This document shows positions 1 to 8,030 of a stretch of 64,000 nt of DNA, piece after piece. Source of the stretch: Phaeobacter sp. A36a-5a (lineage in GTDB: Bacteria > Pseudomonadota > Alphaproteobacteria > Rhodobacterales > Rhodobacteraceae); contig NZ_JBBLYU010000005.1 in NCBI RefSeq assembly GCF_037911135.1, positions 62,001 to 126,000 on the forward strand, given 5' to 3'. A model generated the notes under the pieces. That model was not told where the DNA came from, ran no database searches, and was given only the letters and a program-made list of their open reading frames with translations. Each line of letters starts with the position of its first letter. Position 1 is the stretch's first letter. Position numbers and translations under genes: made by a program.

Positions 1-102
1 GCCTTTGTCGTTGCTGGCGGGTGGACACCGGGCGGTTTGACCGACAGCGCGGATTTGCGGGCCCGGTTTCTGCCGCCGCCGGAACAATTGGCCCTGTTTT
101 GA
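1..102 (+). CDS. C-terminal end of putative DNA modification/repair radical SAM protein (partial)
   Basis: The first 33 codons of the window read in frame 1 to a TGA at 100-102. They encode a tail containing AGGWTPGGLTDSADLR and ending PPPEQLALF. The segment FxxxxxWTP...DLRARxxPxPxQLxLF is what I remember of the extreme C-terminus of the radical SAM family (TIGR03916 type) that partners with UdgX fusion proteins. The stop overlaps the next start by one base (TGATG), which supports a two-gene operon and fixes the start of the downstream gene. The body of the protein, including the radical SAM CxxxCxxC motif, lies outside the window, so the family call rests on the tail and the neighbour only. 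Confidence 0.7.
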   Translation, partial: AFVVAGGWTPGGLTDSADLRARFLPPPEQLALF

Positions 103-1550
103 TGTATCATGCTGAGATGCCCCCGATCGGGACGGCAGAGGCCTGGCGTCGGGCGGCGCGAGGGTTTCTGGCGCAGAATATCCCACCTGACGCCATCCTG
201 TGGAACAATGAATGCGCCGCGCCGGATCTATTCGCCTCAGAGGCGCGACCGCCTTCAGGCGGAGAGGTCCAGGTCCCGCGCGGCTTTGTTACCCTCGCCG
301 ATAAGGTCGTCTGGCATAGTGATCCGAACCGGTTTGCCCGGCTCTACGGGTTTCTCTGGCGCCTACGCAGTGAACGCGGGTTGATGAGCGATCGGGCTGA
401 CGCGGATATGGCGCGATTGCGCCATATGGAAAAATCGGTATCGCGCTGTCAGCACAAGATGAAGGCCTTTGTTCGGTTTCGGGAGTTGGGTGCCGCTGAC
501 GCGCCGCGCCGATCTTTTGCGGCGTGGTTTGAGCCGACACATCACACGGTGGAGCCGACCGCTACATTCTTTGCCCGCCGCTTTGCCGATATGGACTGGC
601 GTATTCTGACACCTGACGTGTCGGCCATATTCGAGGGTGGGCAACTCAGGTTTGAACCGGGGCAGCCAAGGCCCGACCTGCCGGAGGACGCGAGCGAGGC
701 GCTGTGGATCACTTATTTCTGCAATATATTCAATCCGGCGCGGTTGAAGGTGCAGGCGATGCAATCGGAAATGCCCAAGAAGTATTGGCAGAACATGCCG
801 GAGGCCGTCGCTATCCCTGACCTGATCGCCTCGGCCCCGGCGCGGGCGCGGGCGATGGCTGAGGCGGCGCCAACTCTGCCACCGTTGCGGGCTGTGCGGG
901 TACAGACCCGACTACCTGCGGCCAACCCTGTCTGGCAAGGAGCAGCTGGGGGTCTGCCGGAGGCCATCAACAGCTGCACGCGCTGCCCGCTCCACCGGTC
1001 GGCCACGCAGGCGGTGCCCGGTGAAGGGCCGACAGATGCCGCGTTGATGATCGTCGGCGAACAGCCCGGTGATCACGAGGATCTGGCGGGGCGTCCATTT
1101 GTTGGCCCCGCTGGGCAACTGTTCGACCAATTGGCCGCGGAGGCCGGCCTGCCGCGACAGGCAGCCTACGTCACCAATGCGGTCAAACATTTCAAATTCA
1201 CGCCAAGAGGGCGCAGGCGGATACATCAGCGGCCCGATGGATCGGAGATCCAGCACTGCAAGATCTGGCTCCGGGCCGAGCTGGAACAGGTCCGGCCGCG
1301 GTTGGTCCTCGCGCTCGGTGCCACCGCGACGCAGGCTCTGTTGGGATCAGGTGCGGACATTCTGCGGCGGCGTGGCACCATCGAACATCGCGCCGACGGC
1401 ACGCCGGTATTGATCACCTTGCATCCATCGTATCTGTTGCGGAGCCCAGATCCTGAGCAGCGCAGCCGTGACACCGAGAGCCTATGTGCGGACCTTCGCC
1501 TGGCTGCTGATTGGTTGCGCATAGATGCGGTGAAGCATCGGCGCGACTAA
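102..1550 (+). CDS. udgX: DUF4130 - UdgX family uracil-DNA binding/glycosylase fusion protein
   Basis: This 482-aa two-domain protein has an N-terminal DUF4130 region (about residues 1-260) and a C-terminal uracil-DNA glycosylase domain. Visible UDG features are the iron-sulfur cysteines CTRCP, the first motif GEQPGDHEDLAGRPFVGPAG and the second motif HPSYLLR. The UdgX-specific loop RRRIH is also present; its His (about residue 375) is the residue known in UdgX to attach covalently to the abasic sugar after uracil excision. Start choice: ATG at 102 overlaps the upstream stop as TGATG, and the protein begins MYHAEMPPIGTAEAW as relatives do; a GTG at 21 is in frame but would overlap the upstream gene. 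Its stop overlaps that of the next, convergent gene. A base-excision repair or DNA-damage role is inferred from the family. Confidence 0.9.
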   Translation: MYHAEMPPIGTAEAWRRAARGFLAQNIPPDAILWNNECAAPDLFASEARPPSGGEVQVPRGFVTLADKVVWHSDPNRFARLYGFLWRLRSERGLMSDRADADMARLRHMEKSVSRCQHKMKAFVRFRELGAADAPRRSFAAWFEPTHHTVEPTATFFARRFADMDWRILTPDVSAIFEGGQLRFEPGQPRPDLPEDASEALWITYFCNIFNPARLKVQAMQSEMPKKYWQNMPEAVAIPDLIASAPARARAMAEAAPTLPPLRAVRVQTRLPAANPVWQGAAGGLPEAINSCTRCPLHRSATQAVPGEGPTDAALMIVGEQPGDHEDLAGRPFVGPAGQLFDQLAAEAGLPRQAAYVTNAVKHFKFTPRGRRRIHQRPDGSEIQHCKIWLRAELEQVRPRLVLALGATATQALLGSGADILRRRGTIEHRADGTPVLITLHPSYLLRSPDPEQRSRDTESLCADLRLAADWLRIDAVKHRRD

Positions 1551-1795
1551 TCCGTACTGGTCGTGCTGGTCGAGCCGGAGGCCGCAAGTCCCGCCACCAA
1601 GGCAAGCCCCAGCAGGCCCATAGCAGGTGCGATCATTGGGGCAAACTGGCCCACGACCGGCTCAACGAGCAGCAGACATTCGTCCTCTTCCGCATCCCGT
1701 TCATCCTCGCACTCTAGCTGATCATCGTCCTGCTGAACGGTCTGAGCAGCACCGGGTGACCCGAGCAAAGACAGGACCATCAAAGTGATGATCAT
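1547..1795 (-). CDS. Small secreted/membrane protein with Ser/Thr tail, YjbE/GfcA-like
   Basis: The 82-aa product starts at ATG 1795 with a signal peptide (MIITLMVLSLLGSPGAAQ). An acidic Cys-containing stretch (DDDQLECEDERDAEEDECLL) and a hydrophobic segment (MIAPAMGLLGLALVAGL) follow, and it ends in a Ser/Thr tail (ASGSTSTTSTD). E. coli YjbE and GfcA are small proteins with the same layout: signal, hydrophobic stretch, Thr/Ser-rich tail. They sit in the same type of operon (yjbEFGH, gfcABCDE) as the yjbF, yjbH and wza homologues next door. Sequence identity outside this layout is not evident, so the assignment rests on architecture and context. It is the last gene of a leftward operon, 35 nt after the export lipoprotein gene. 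Confidence 0.6.
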   Translation of the reverse strand: MIITLMVLSLLGSPGAAQTVQQDDDQLECEDERDAEEDECLLLVEPVVGQFAPMIAPAMGLLGLALVAGLAASGSTSTTSTD

Positions 1796-1830
1796 GAGGC
1801 GGGTGACCGGTCCTGTCGATGTCAGGTCGG

Positions 1831-3204
1831 TCAATTGACTGCTGCCGCAACAGGTGTGGTGATCAGCGACGGGGTGATCTGGCGCAGGGTGCGACCCCAT
1901 TTTGTGACCGGGTTTTCGGCCACAAAGATCACGTCATCCGGGCGCAGCTGAAATTTTGTCGCGAGTGTCAGATTGGCGGCGCTGCTGGCATTCAGATGCC
2001 AGGCGGTAACCGCGCCGAACTCGCGCGGATCGCTGGAGGCGCGCAGCACATAGACCTGCGAGACGTCACCGGTTTCGCGGGCTATTCCACCGCCCGCATC
2101 ATAGAGTGCATCGGCCAGCGTGGCCTGACGCTCATACGGCAGGGGGTATCGTGTCTGATTGTCGACCTCCCCGGTCAGATAGACGTAATCGCGACCATTG
2201 GCACCCAGCGCCTCGCGGGCTTCGAAGGTGCTGCGTTGCTCGGCATTATCACTGCGGCGGAGGGTGATCGCGGTGTTCAGCTCGCTCAGCTCCTGCGCGC
2301 GGGCAGCCAGAGTTGTCTGCTTCAGGCGAATTTGCTGTTCAAAGAAGCGTTCGGCCCGGTTTAGGTTGAAGTCCGTGTCGACAAATACCGCATCGCCGGA
2401 GACAAGACGCGTGTTCTGCAGGTCGGGGCTGGCATAGAAATCCGTCAGCGGGATCTGGTAGAGGTCGCCGTTGCGGTAAATCCTCACCGAGCTGACATCA
2501 ATATCTGGGACGGACACGCTGCCTGCTGCGGCAAGGGCTTCGCTGAGGTAGAGCGGCGTCAATGTGATCGGCAGCACGCCCGGTTTGCCGACGGCACCGC
2601 CAACCGAAACGCGGCGTGAATTGAACTCGGCGATCTCAAGGCTGAATGTCGGATCGAATTGCGCTTCGACCAGTTTCTGAAACAGCAGCTCTTCGGCATC
2701 TTCGATGGTCAGCCCGCCGATGCGGATGCGGCCGACGTCGGGTATGTTGACAGAGCCATCATCCTGCACGGTATAGCCGTTACGGCTGTTTTGCGCGGCA
2801 AGCAGGCCGGTGAGCTGCTCAAGCGTGTTGCGCGTGGACGGTGTCGCCAGCATCACGACATCACCAACCCCGATCTGATAGGGCATCTGCGGTACGGAAG
2901 GGGGGGGCTTCAGGGCGAGGCGTTGATTGCGCGCACCTTCCTGAGTTGAGGGTGCCTCAGGCAGGCGGCCCGCCCCGCGGCCAACCAGGCCCGCGCCGGT
3001 TCCCGCTGATCGTGCATAGGCATCCGGAAGGGATTGCGGCGCATAAGGCGCGCGGTTGGCCTGGATCACGGTTTCGCCATTCAGCGGAACCACACGCACC
3101 TGCGTGCCATCCCCGGCGCCGGGGATAACGTCAGAGCTGCGGTAGATGGTCGAGCATCCTGCCAGCGCAATTGTGGCGCAGCAGATCATAGAAATCAGGC
3201 GCAA
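1831..3204 (-). CDS. Outer-membrane polysaccharide export lipoprotein (Wza/KpsD-like, SLBB domains)
   Basis: This 457-aa protein starts with a lipoprotein signal (MRLISMICCATIALAGC, lipid Cys at 17). The Poly_export domain is recognisable from about residue 108 (YQIGVGDVVML) through DDGSVNIPDVGRIRIGGLTIEDAE. SLBB-type beta-grasp segments follow (RRVSVGGAVGKPGVLPIT and DYVYLTGEVDNQTRYPLPY), with a putative coiled-coil stretch near residues 285-320. Such proteins form the outer-membrane channel through which capsule or exopolysaccharide leaves the cell. The length fits the family. It lies downstream of yjbF and yjbH homologues on the same strand, so the operon should make or secrete an extracellular polysaccharide; no glycosyltransferase lies in the window. 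Confidence 0.88.
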   Translation of the reverse strand: MRLISMICCATIALAGCSTIYRSSDVIPGAGDGTQVRVVPLNGETVIQANRAPYAPQSLPDAYARSAGTGAGLVGRGAGRLPEAPSTQEGARNQRLALKPPPSVPQMPYQIGVGDVVMLATPSTRNTLEQLTGLLAAQNSRNGYTVQDDGSVNIPDVGRIRIGGLTIEDAEELLFQKLVEAQFDPTFSLEIAEFNSRRVSVGGAVGKPGVLPITLTPLYLSEALAAAGSVSVPDIDVSSVRIYRNGDLYQIPLTDFYASPDLQNTRLVSGDAVFVDTDFNLNRAERFFEQQIRLKQTTLAARAQELSELNTAITLRRSDNAEQRSTFEAREALGANGRDYVYLTGEVDNQTRYPLPYERQATLADALYDAGGGIARETGDVSQVYVLRASSDPREFGAVTAWHLNASSAANLTLATKFQLRPDDVIFVAENPVTKWGRTLRQITPSLITTPVAAAVN

Positions 3205-3262
3205 GGTCTTTCCTCCGGTCGGGGTGGGGTGGTGTTGGTCGGATGCGATAGGGGTGTGCGGA

Positions 3263-3922
3263 TCATGGCGTTCCCCGCAGTCGCGTTGTCAAATTGCCGA
3301 TAAACGGCCCGGTCCACTGGCGGCTTTGGATCAACCTGTTGTCTGATGACCGCAGCCAATAGAGGTTCAGGAACCGCTGCTCAGGGTTTTGGCAGTTTTC
3401 GACCATCAGACGGCTCGCAATCTGCTGGTCGCCAATGGTCAGGGTGCGGGGGCCGCGATCCTTGATTTCGCAGTGATATGTCCGGGTCTCAACCTGGTCG
3501 TTTCCGGTCAGATAGCTGTGAAAGCGCAGCGCCGGACCTTCTGCATGTGCAAAAATCCGTCCACGGGATTGATCCTGTTCAACGGCCATAAGACCGATAC
3601 CGAAGCCACGGGTTGCGTGCAGCAGACCCCGGTCGGTTTGCAGGCTGGCACCGTCCGAGGACAGCCAGGTCACCAGACCCGCCCGCTCCGTCTCCCGAAG
3701 CATCACGCCGCTTCTTCCTGTCTGGAGAAATCCAACCTGCATCTGTTCTGCGCCAGCCTCGGCCAGCTCCGCGACGTGAGGTATGGCAGAGGAGAGACCG
3801 CCCTGCCGCAGCTGCTGAAGGGTCAGGATCTCACGCTCGTCATTTGTGCAGGCTGCGAGGATCAGGCAGCCAATAGCAGCGCTGCTGATGACCAGGTGGT
3901 GGAGCTGTCGGGTGATCGTCAT
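3263..3922 (-). CDS. yjbF: YjbF/GfcB family lipoprotein
   Basis: The 219-aa product has a lipoprotein signal, with ...CLILAAC placing the lipid Cys near residue 25. The body matches the YjbF/GfcB family (group 4 capsule lipoprotein), with GASLQTDRGLLHATRGFGIGLM as a typical conserved stretch. I chose ATG 3922 because it overlaps the stop of the upstream yjbH gene as ATGA; an ATG six codons earlier (3940) is less likely. The exact biochemical role of YjbF is unknown. Genetic context in other bacteria links it to exopolysaccharide production together with YjbH. Confidence 0.85.
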   Translation of the reverse strand: MTITRQLHHLVISSAAIGCLILAACTNDEREILTLQQLRQGGLSSAIPHVAELAEAGAEQMQVGFLQTGRSGVMLRETERAGLVTWLSSDGASLQTDRGLLHATRGFGIGLMAVEQDQSRGRIFAHAEGPALRFHSYLTGNDQVETRTYHCEIKDRGPRTLTIGDQQIASRLMVENCQNPEQRFLNLYWLRSSDNRLIQSRQWTGPFIGNLTTRLRGTP

Positions 3923-6048
3923 CTGGAGTAACGCCCCCATTGTGCGGCAAGCGCGCGCCCACGGCTGTCGCGCACTTTTTCATAGAGACGTGTCTGCAGG
4001 TTGAGCCGCGCGCCGCCATCGCGCAGCACGGGGCGGATAACCTGCGTGATACTCTGCCGCGACGGTTTGCCGGTGAGCCAGGCAACGGGCACCTCAATAC
4101 GGATGCCCTTGTCAAAGGAGCCTTCGCCGAAATCCTCGGAGGATGTATCTGTCAGCGTTGCAAAGGCCCCAACCTTGAAACCGTTGTTGAACTCACGGTC
4201 GATGGTGACGGTGGTGCCCCAGTCACCAGCCAGATACCGGCCCATATCGACCTGAACATGATAGTCGCCGCGCGTTTTGTAATAGACCGAGGCATGACCG
4301 GTCACGACGTCGTAGTCCTGAAATCCGAACTGGACGTCGAAATCGCGTTGCCGGACATAATTAAGCTCGGCTCCTAACGCCAGGCTGCTGCCAACGGGGA
4401 ACCACAACACCTCTGCTGATATGCCGCCAAACATCTGCTCGAGATAGCCTGCAGTGACGCGCGCAAACAGATCCTGATGCGGGCGCCAGACGTAATCGGC
4501 TGTCAGATGGCTGAGGCGCAGATCGGATTCCGACGCATAGCGGGCCCAGTCCGAGCGGACCCGCGGCAAGACCGAATTTGACGGGCGGGCGGAGGCGTCG
4601 AGATTGCCGATCACCGGTTGGCGCAGCTGTCCGGCAAAGGTCAGGCCGGGCGCAGGTTGATAGGCGGCTCGCAGTTCCGCCCCGACTTCGTAGCGCAGCG
4701 GCTCATCTGGATCAAAGAAAGACAGCTGCGTGTAAGGCCCGAAGCGATAGGTGAACCAAGGGAAAGCGTCGATGCCAGCGCTGTTGGGGATCGGCTCTGG
4801 GGCGTCTTCGATATCTGCACGGGCAAGGCTCCGCCAGGCGCCATCCAGATCGCCTTCCAGCTCGTAGAGGTCGTTGCGCTGCGTGGTGACGCGGGTCGTG
4901 GGCAGGCCGTTCTCGGCCAGCGTGACCTCAAACTGTTGCAGATGCGGAGGCAGGGTATTTGCCATAACGCGATTGGTCCGACCGACAGCCTGCGCGGAGG
5001 CGCCGTAGCGCATGTTCTCCACCGTGATCCGCGCTTGGCTGCCCACGCGTTCGAAGCTGAGCAGCCGGATGCCCTCGGACTCAAGCTGGGATTGCAGCAC
5101 GCCGTAGAGGCGGGCAGGCTCGGCGGATCCGGTTTCGCCCTGGGCGAGGTTCCAGCTGGCCAGGGCGACCTGTTCTTCCGGTTTCAGCGCAGGCGCGGCG
5201 GCTCCCTGACCGCCGGGAGCAGCGGCGCGGCGCGGATCAAACGCATAGCTCAGCTGAACGGCGAGGGCCGATCCGTTGAGATAAGAGCCGCCCAAAGTGA
5301 CTCCGTTGTCGAAGCGGTAGGATGCGCCGATGTTGACAGGTGAACGGATGTCATTCAGCCCACGTTGAGCTTCGGCTGAATAGGTGTCGGAGGAATATTC
5401 GGCGGTCAGCGACCAATGCGGAGTTACATCCCAGCGCAGACCGCCAAACAATGCGGCGTCGCCGCGGAACCAATTGCCAAAGTCCAGTTGTCCGGTTGTG
5501 GATATGCCGCCGGCGTTTGAATCTTGTCGTGTATCAAACCGCCCATCGAGTGCCGTCAGTGGATTGCGCTGCCTGCCGCGCCCGGCAAGCCGACCCCAGC
5601 CAATCCCGCCGGTGACGGTCAGATCGGGAGTGACATGTTTTGTGGCCACGAGGTATTCGCTGGCGTAGACGCCGGTCCCACCGAAATCCCGCAGGCCAAG
5701 GGCGATAGCCGGTCCCGCCGCTGTTTCATCGCGCAGTTGAAAATGGATATCAAAGCTGCGGTCATACCGGCTAAGGTCGACGCCGACGTCGAAACCGCGC
5801 AGAAAGCTATAGCGAAAACTGCCGTAGATATTCGGCAACATCTGAAACGTCAGGGTGTTGCGGCTGGTGTTCTCGAAGTTTGAGGTGGTCAGCGCGATGG
5901 TTCCGTCGGGCAGAACCTCTGCGGTCGGCATATCGACCAATCCGGGCGTTCCATATGTCGATAGTGTCTGGGCCGGAGCCTGAATGGCACCCAGCGGGCC
6001 GCTGAGCGTACCCAGGCAGCCAATCATAAGAATTGCGTGTCCCCGCAT
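3919..6048 (-). CDS. yjbH: YjbH family outer-membrane protein, exopolysaccharide biosynthesis
   Basis: A large (about 709 aa) beta-rich secreted protein of the YjbH/GfcD family. Start at ATG 6048 gives a clean signal peptide (MRGHAILMIGCLGTLSGPLGAIQAPAQ) followed by the family hallmark STYGTPGLVDMPTAEVLPDG. Many alternating aromatic/polar strands and SFDIHFQL/GSFRYSFL-type segments suggest an outer-membrane beta barrel in both the N-terminal and C-terminal halves. An in-frame start at 6234 would add a positively charged stretch without signal-peptide character and run into the divergent gene. It heads the leftward polysaccharide operon; the promoter must lie in the 127-bp divergent region 6049-6175. 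Confidence 0.88.
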   Translation of the reverse strand: MRGHAILMIGCLGTLSGPLGAIQAPAQTLSTYGTPGLVDMPTAEVLPDGTIALTTSNFENTSRNTLTFQMLPNIYGSFRYSFLRGFDVGVDLSRYDRSFDIHFQLRDETAAGPAIALGLRDFGGTGVYASEYLVATKHVTPDLTVTGGIGWGRLAGRGRQRNPLTALDGRFDTRQDSNAGGISTTGQLDFGNWFRGDAALFGGLRWDVTPHWSLTAEYSSDTYSAEAQRGLNDIRSPVNIGASYRFDNGVTLGGSYLNGSALAVQLSYAFDPRRAAAPGGQGAAAPALKPEEQVALASWNLAQGETGSAEPARLYGVLQSQLESEGIRLLSFERVGSQARITVENMRYGASAQAVGRTNRVMANTLPPHLQQFEVTLAENGLPTTRVTTQRNDLYELEGDLDGAWRSLARADIEDAPEPIPNSAGIDAFPWFTYRFGPYTQLSFFDPDEPLRYEVGAELRAAYQPAPGLTFAGQLRQPVIGNLDASARPSNSVLPRVRSDWARYASESDLRLSHLTADYVWRPHQDLFARVTAGYLEQMFGGISAEVLWFPVGSSLALGAELNYVRQRDFDVQFGFQDYDVVTGHASVYYKTRGDYHVQVDMGRYLAGDWGTTVTIDREFNNGFKVGAFATLTDTSSEDFGEGSFDKGIRIEVPVAWLTGKPSRQSITQVIRPVLRDGGARLNLQTRLYEKVRDSRGRALAAQWGRYSR

Positions 6049-6175
6049 TCCCACCCAGCCTCGTCGTGCCCACCTTTTTCGGCGGTGCTTCTTCACACTG
6101 CTCCCAACCCCGCCTAACACTAGACCAGCAGATTTGCCGGTTATGACAGCATCAGGCCCCCAGGGAGCAGCGATT

Positions 6176-6904
6176 ATGTTCAAAAGGTTAATTACCGGAA
6201 TTCGGCGAAAACCACAAGATTTTGCAGCTCTCAATCCAGAATTGCGTTTTTATGTTATCGGCGATGTTCACGGATGCGACGATCTGCTGGCCCGCCTTCT
6301 GGAGCAGCTTGATCCGGCGCTGCCTCTGGTCTGCCTGGGCGATTACATCGACCGCGGCGAACAGAGCGCCGCAGTTCTGCGCCGTCTCATGAACCGGCCG
6401 GATACAACTGCCCTGATGGGAAACCATGAAGCCATGCTGCTGGATTTTCTGATCGACCCGGTTGCACATGCCGCAATCTGGCTGCGCAATGGCGGGCTGC
6501 AAACGCTTGCGAGTTTTGGTGTCACCGGCATATCGGAGCATTCATCGGCCGCCAGTTTGGAGCAGGGAGCGGCTGCGCTGCGCGCAGCGATGGGTCCAGA
6601 GATGATCGCTTGGGTAGAGGGTCTGCCCACCTGTTGCCAATCCGGTAATATATTCATGGCCCATGCCGGTGCGGATCCGGGCGCTCCGGTGTCAGAACAA
6701 TTCCGGCAACAGCTGCTATGGGGTTGCCCAGATGCCCGCAAGGGACGCCGCAAGGATGATATTTGGGTTGTTCATGGCCATTGGATCGTCACTGAGCCTA
6801 CTGTTGCCGACGGTCGGATCGCCTTGGATACTGGTGCCTTCGCAACCGGGCGGCTGACAGCTGCTGAAATCGATCTCGGCACAGTCAGGTTTATCTCCAC
6901 CTGA
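6176..6904 (+). CDS. Metallophosphoesterase, Ser/Thr protein phosphatase (PrpA/ApaH-like)
   Basis: The 242-aa product carries the calcineurin-like metal-binding motifs in order: GDVHGCDD (about residue 29), GDYIDRG (about 55), GNHEAM (about 83) and a late HGHW. This set is typical of bacterial lambda-phosphatase-type protein phosphatases and of diadenosine tetraphosphatases; sequence alone does not decide the substrate. Start at ATG 6176 is supported by an AGGGAG ribosome site 8-12 nt upstream. It is transcribed divergently from yjbH. In roseobacters such phosphatases often accompany polysaccharide genes, so a role in controlling that operon is possible but not shown. Confidence 0.85.
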   Translation: MFKRLITGIRRKPQDFAALNPELRFYVIGDVHGCDDLLARLLEQLDPALPLVCLGDYIDRGEQSAAVLRRLMNRPDTTALMGNHEAMLLDFLIDPVAHAAIWLRNGGLQTLASFGVTGISEHSSAASLEQGAAALRAAMGPEMIAWVEGLPTCCQSGNIFMAHAGADPGAPVSEQFRQQLLWGCPDARKGRRKDDIWVVHGHWIVTEPTVADGRIALDTGAFATGRLTAAEIDLGTVRFIST

Positions 6905-6924
6905 GGCGGGCTGTACCGGCCATC

Positions 6925-6949
6925 GGAACGAAACCAGCTCTTGCGCGTT
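6925..6949 (+). promoter_or_regulatory. EcfG-type general stress response promoter
   Basis: GGAAC at 6925-6929 and CGTT at 6946-6949 are separated by exactly 16 bases. This matches the known alphaproteobacterial EcfG consensus GGAAC-N16/17-CGTT. Transcription would begin near 6955-6957, about 24 nt before the ATG of the DUF3140 gene, leaving a short leader with a purine-rich ribosome site (GGGAGAATGG). This also argues against a translation start at 6941, which lies inside the promoter. Confidence 0.75.
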
Positions 6950-6979
6950 TCTCATCGAGCGGATCTGGGAGAATGGGTC

Positions 6980-7327
6980 ATGTCATCCAAAAGCAAAGCC
7001 GAAATCTGGGACCAGTGGAAAACAGCCGTCAATATGGCGCCTGCTGAATTGGAGCGCTGGCTGGAGACCGAAGAGAGCAAATCGGTTGGCGACAGTGACA
7101 ACGGCGAGTCGACGGGACATGCGTCTGGACGTCGGATCGTCAAGATCAAACGCACGAACAAGGATGACCTGAGTCAGGAAGACTATGAACACATGGCTAA
7201 GGTTGTTGGCTATGTCAGACGACATTGCACCCAGGGCGGACCCGAGGACGACATTGAAAACAGCCGGTGGCGATACTCGCTGATGAACTGGGGGCATGAT
7301 CCGTTGAAATCCGATGGGTGTTCCTGA
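6980..7327 (+). CDS. DUF3140 domain-containing protein
   Basis: A 115-aa soluble, highly charged protein. The N-terminal stretch EIWDQWKTAVNMAPAELERWLETEES and the C-terminal VGYVRRHCTQGG followed by WRYSLMNWGHDP match the DUF3140 family, whose molecular role is unknown. Some relatives have been described as DNA-binding, which fits the central basic segment RRIVKIKRTNK. Start at ATG 6980 agrees with the promoter position. It is the first gene of a two-gene operon with the DUF5872 gene 14 nt downstream and is probably induced by general stress through EcfG. Confidence 0.85.
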   Translation: MSSKSKAEIWDQWKTAVNMAPAELERWLETEESKSVGDSDNGESTGHASGRRIVKIKRTNKDDLSQEDYEHMAKVVGYVRRHCTQGGPEDDIENSRWRYSLMNWGHDPLKSDGCS

Positions 7328-7341
7328 CATAGGAGAGGCCA

Positions 7342-7995
7342 ATGACCACAGCGAAGAAAAACGACCCTGAACTCTGGGAAGAAGTGAAAGAAGACCTCAC
7401 CAAAAGCGGCAAGGGCGGCGAACCGGGGGAATGGTCGGCCCGCAAGGCACAGCTGGCCGTCCAGGAATACAAGCGCCGTGGTGGTACCTATGCCGAAGAT
7501 GGTCCCGATCAGGAAGATACTGACCTCAATCAATGGAGCGAGGAGGACTGGGGGACCAAATCCGGGGCCGATAGCAGCGAGACCGGAGAGCGGTATCTGC
7601 CAAAAGAGGTGAGGATGATCCTGACCGAAAAAGAATACCGGCGCTCGACCCGAAAGAAGCAGAGCGATACCCGCGATGGCCAGGAACAATTCTCCGACCA
7701 ACCAGAGGATGTGCAGGAGAAGGTAGCGCGTATCAAGGAAAGTGGCCCAACCTATGACATGCTCTATGAGCGGGCACAGGATCTTGATATCGCAGGTCGC
7801 TCGGATATGGACAAGGATGCCTTGATGATGGCGATCCGCAAGGCAACGGATGAGAACGGGCGCGCCAAGGGCAGCAAGGCTGCCTTGAACGCCCATACGA
7901 AGGCGGAGCTTTATGAACGGGCGCAGGATCAGGGGATCTCGGGGCGCTCCGACATGTCCAAAGCCGATCTGGTCGATGCGCTTGCCAAATCGTAG
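7342..7995 (+). CDS. DUF5872 domain protein with two Rho_N-like repeats
   Basis: A 217-aa hydrophilic protein. The N-terminal half (LWEEVKEDLTKSGKGGEPGEWSARKAQLA followed by a VQEYKRRGG motif) is the DUF5872 type seen in stress-related and phage-encoded small proteins. The C-terminal half has two copies of a Rho-N/SAP-like helical repeat, each with YERAQDxxIxGRSDMxKxxLxxA (about residues 137-167 and 187-217). Such repeats usually contact nucleic acids. The ribosome site GGAGAGG lies 4-10 nt before the ATG. Co-transcription with the DUF3140 gene suggests a shared role in nucleoid or DNA protection during stress; this is inference. Confidence 0.8.
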   Translation: MTTAKKNDPELWEEVKEDLTKSGKGGEPGEWSARKAQLAVQEYKRRGGTYAEDGPDQEDTDLNQWSEEDWGTKSGADSSETGERYLPKEVRMILTEKEYRRSTRKKQSDTRDGQEQFSDQPEDVQEKVARIKESGPTYDMLYERAQDLDIAGRSDMDKDALMMAIRKATDENGRAKGSKAALNAHTKAELYERAQDQGISGRSDMSKADLVDALAKS

Positions 7996-8030
7996 GCGCT
8001 GCTTCTGGCAGGCGTTGTTGGTATCATCGG

